From assembly GCA_016206875.1 (NCBI GenBank), contig JACQQR010000099.1:1-7100 (forward strand): DNA of 7,100 bases, written 5' to 3'. Position numbers and translations under genes: made by a program. The notes beneath the pieces were generated by a model that had not been told where the DNA came from, made no database searches, and worked only from the letters and a program-made list of their open reading frames with translations. How positions within the stretch are numbered: the stretch's first letter is position 1; every line of letters starts with the position of its first letter. The DNA is from Candidatus Omnitrophota bacterium (GTDB lineage Bacteria > Omnitrophota > Omnitrophia > Omnitrophales > JACROU01). This document shows, one piece after another, positions 6,209 to 7,100 of the stretch.

Positions 6209-6957
6209 AGTTTTGCCTCTGTTTGTTTTTCACGCTTTTTCTCTTTTCCTTTCAACCTCTGATTGCTTCCGAAATTGTTGAAAACGCGCCTTTCAATGAA
6301 GCGCTGAAGGAGGTCACGGAAAATGGGCGAATTCATTCGGAGAAAATGAAGCAGAAGAAATTTTTGTTGAGCGAGTATTTGGCTTCTTATAAAAAAATTC
6401 GAGGGTCCGATCTGGAGCATTATACACGTGAAGAACAATTAGCCTTCTGGATCAACGGATATAATGCAGTTATGCTCCAATCGCTCTCAGAACATGCGTC
6501 TCAAGGAACGCTCGAGTTGGAGGATTGCTCGTTCACTTTGGAGCAATTACGAGACCGGGTGTTGCGCCGCCGGTACCGCGATGAAAGAATTCATTTTGCG
6601 CTCGCGGGCCCTTTTGCAAACGGTCCGGCTCTCCGGGGCATGGCTTTTACGGGCAAGGATTTGGATGGGGAGTTGGACGCGGCGATTCGAAAGTTCATTT
6701 CGGATCCTCACAAAAACCGGATACAACCCGGAAGAAAATTTATAGAACTTTCTTTTATTTTCAAAGATTTTGGCGAAGATTTTTTGTTAAATTACGGCGC
6801 GCTGGAAAATAGCCACAAAAAATTTTCTCTGACGGAAATGGCTGTTTTGAGTTTTATCGCGCAGCATGTATCTCCCGATGAGGTGAGCTATTTGTCGGAT
6901 GCCCGGTACAAAATCGTTTATCTGCCGCGAGAAGTTTCTCAGAAGACCGGAAATTGA
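6205..6957 (+). CDS. Exported DUF547-domain protein lacking the usual paired cysteines
   Basis: A 250-residue protein with an N-terminal signal peptide (hydrophobic residues 3-20, likely cleavage near LIA-S), so it is probably periplasmic. The DUF547 hallmarks are in order: a helical region, then FWINGYNAVMLQ with Trp82, Asn84, Tyr86 and Asn87; then RRRYRDERIHFAL at about 120-133; then ALRGMAFTGKDLDGELDAA, FISDPHKNR and ELSFIFKDFGEDF. The function of the family is not established. In typical members the segment after IHFAL carries a CxxxxCP pattern; here it reads AGPFANGPALR, with Gly135 and Gly140 at the places I would align with those cysteines. The start overlaps the stop of the nucleotide-sugar gene by 4 bases (ATGA), so translation is probably coupled. 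There is no separate ribosome-binding site. Confidence 0.85.
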   Translation: MKFCLCLFFTLFLFSFQPLIASEIVENAPFNEALKEVTENGRIHSEKMKQKKFLLSEYLASYKKIRGSDLEHYTREEQLAFWINGYNAVMLQSLSEHASQGTLELEDCSFTLEQLRDRVLRRRYRDERIHFALAGPFANGPALRGMAFTGKDLDGELDAAIRKFISDPHKNRIQPGRKFIELSFIFKDFGEDFLLNYGALENSHKKFSLTEMAVLSFIAQHVSPDEVSYLSDARYKIVYLPREVSQKTGN

Positions 6958-7005
6958 ATTGCTGAATAGGACAGAATAAGGCAGGGCACGAATAGGGCAG
7001 GGGGG
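6958..7005. other. Short intergenic stretch with an imperfect direct repeat
   Basis: No gene is seen here. A 13-base unit (GAATAAGGCAGGG at 6974-6986, GAATAGGGCAGGG at 6990-7002) occurs twice, 16 bases apart, with one mismatch; a shorter related piece (GAATAGG) starts at 6964. There is no clear terminator for the upstream gene. The G-rich end runs directly into the tRNA promoter. Confidence 0.45.
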
Positions 7006-7034
7006 TTGACAAGCGAGGAATGCCCTCTTAGAAT
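7006..7034 (+). promoter_or_regulatory. Sigma-70-type promoter for the tRNA gene
   Basis: TTGACA (7006-7011, perfect -35) is followed by a 17-base spacer and TAGAAT (7029-7034, one mismatch to TATAAT). Transcription should start near 7041, leaving a short 5' leader of about 28 bases before the tRNA at 7069, to be removed by RNase P. The region upstream of -35 is G-rich rather than AT-rich, so no UP element is seen. The discriminator after -10 is moderately GC-rich (CCTCG), as in many growth-controlled stable-RNA promoters. This is the only near-consensus promoter I found in the window. Confidence 0.85.
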
Positions 7035-7068
7035 CCTCGATTCTTGAGCATTTCCAAAACCAATTGAT

Positions 7069-7100
7069 GGGGGCATAGCTCAGTCGGTAGAGCACCACCC
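7069..7100 (+). tRNA. tRNA gene, 5' part only; anticodon outside window
   Basis: The first 32 bases of a tRNA fit the cloverleaf: acceptor strand GGGGGCA, T8 and A9, D-stem GCTC pairing with GAGC around an AGTCGGTA loop with the conserved A14, G18, G19 and A21, then A26, a 5' anticodon strand CCACC and C32. The window ends two bases before the anticodon. Identity cannot be read; alanine, valine or phenylalanine types are among those compatible with this half. Confidence 0.93.

Noticed and set aside
7069..7100. Assigning an amino acid to the tRNA
   Set aside because: The anticodon lies beyond base 7100 and the 5' half alone fits several isoacceptors.
1..7100. CRISPR array, insertion sequence, prophage or defence genes
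   Set aside because: No spaced repeats, transposase or integrase motifs, or terminal inverted repeats are visible; all intact genes are metabolic, redox or envelope-related.

Overview
The window comes from a bacterial chromosome of moderate GC content. All supported genes lie on the + strand. The gene set is core anaerobic and redox metabolism plus nucleotide-sugar chemistry. It suggests an anaerobic or facultative bacterium with a periplasm, since two products carry Sec-type signal peptides. The pyruvate:ferredoxin oxidoreductase (PFOR) is divided between two genes. I suspect a deep-branching or uncultured lineage (Omnitrophota, Elusimicrobiota or similar), but that is a guess from style and not something the sequence proves.

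Positions 1-5158 look like one transcription unit. The first gene enters from outside the window and carries the PFOR C-terminal half of domain I, domain II, the gamma domain and the EKR domain. It overlaps by 17 bases the second gene, which carries two ferredoxin-type clusters and the thiamine-diphosphate (TPP) domain. Together they rebuild the domain order of single-chain PFOR. Then come a thioredoxin reductase (trxB) 15 bases later, an exported TlpA/ResA-like thioredoxin with a CPPC site 22 bases later, and, after 68 bases, a 114-residue protein of unknown function with an alternating His motif. A plausible reading is a redox block: PFOR oxidises a 2-oxoacid and reduces ferredoxin, while TrxB and the exported thioredoxin handle thiols. 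A functional link among them is inference from gene order only.

Positions 5210-6957 hold a pair of genes overlapping by 4 bases. One encodes an extended short-chain dehydrogenase of the GDP-mannose dehydratase / GDP-6-deoxy-mannose reductase group. The other encodes an exported DUF547 protein whose usual paired cysteines appear to be missing.

Positions 6958-7100 are non-coding until a tRNA gene starts at 7069 and runs off the window before its anticodon. It is preceded by a near-consensus sigma-70-type promoter (TTGACA, 17-base spacer, TAGAAT) embedded in short inverted repeats. There is no gene-free stretch over 300 bases, no CRISPR array, no insertion sequence and no convincing intrinsic terminator. 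Most of the window is ordinary housekeeping content. I found no clear new system. The most interesting items are the split PFOR, the unknown His-motif protein and the altered DUF547 protein.
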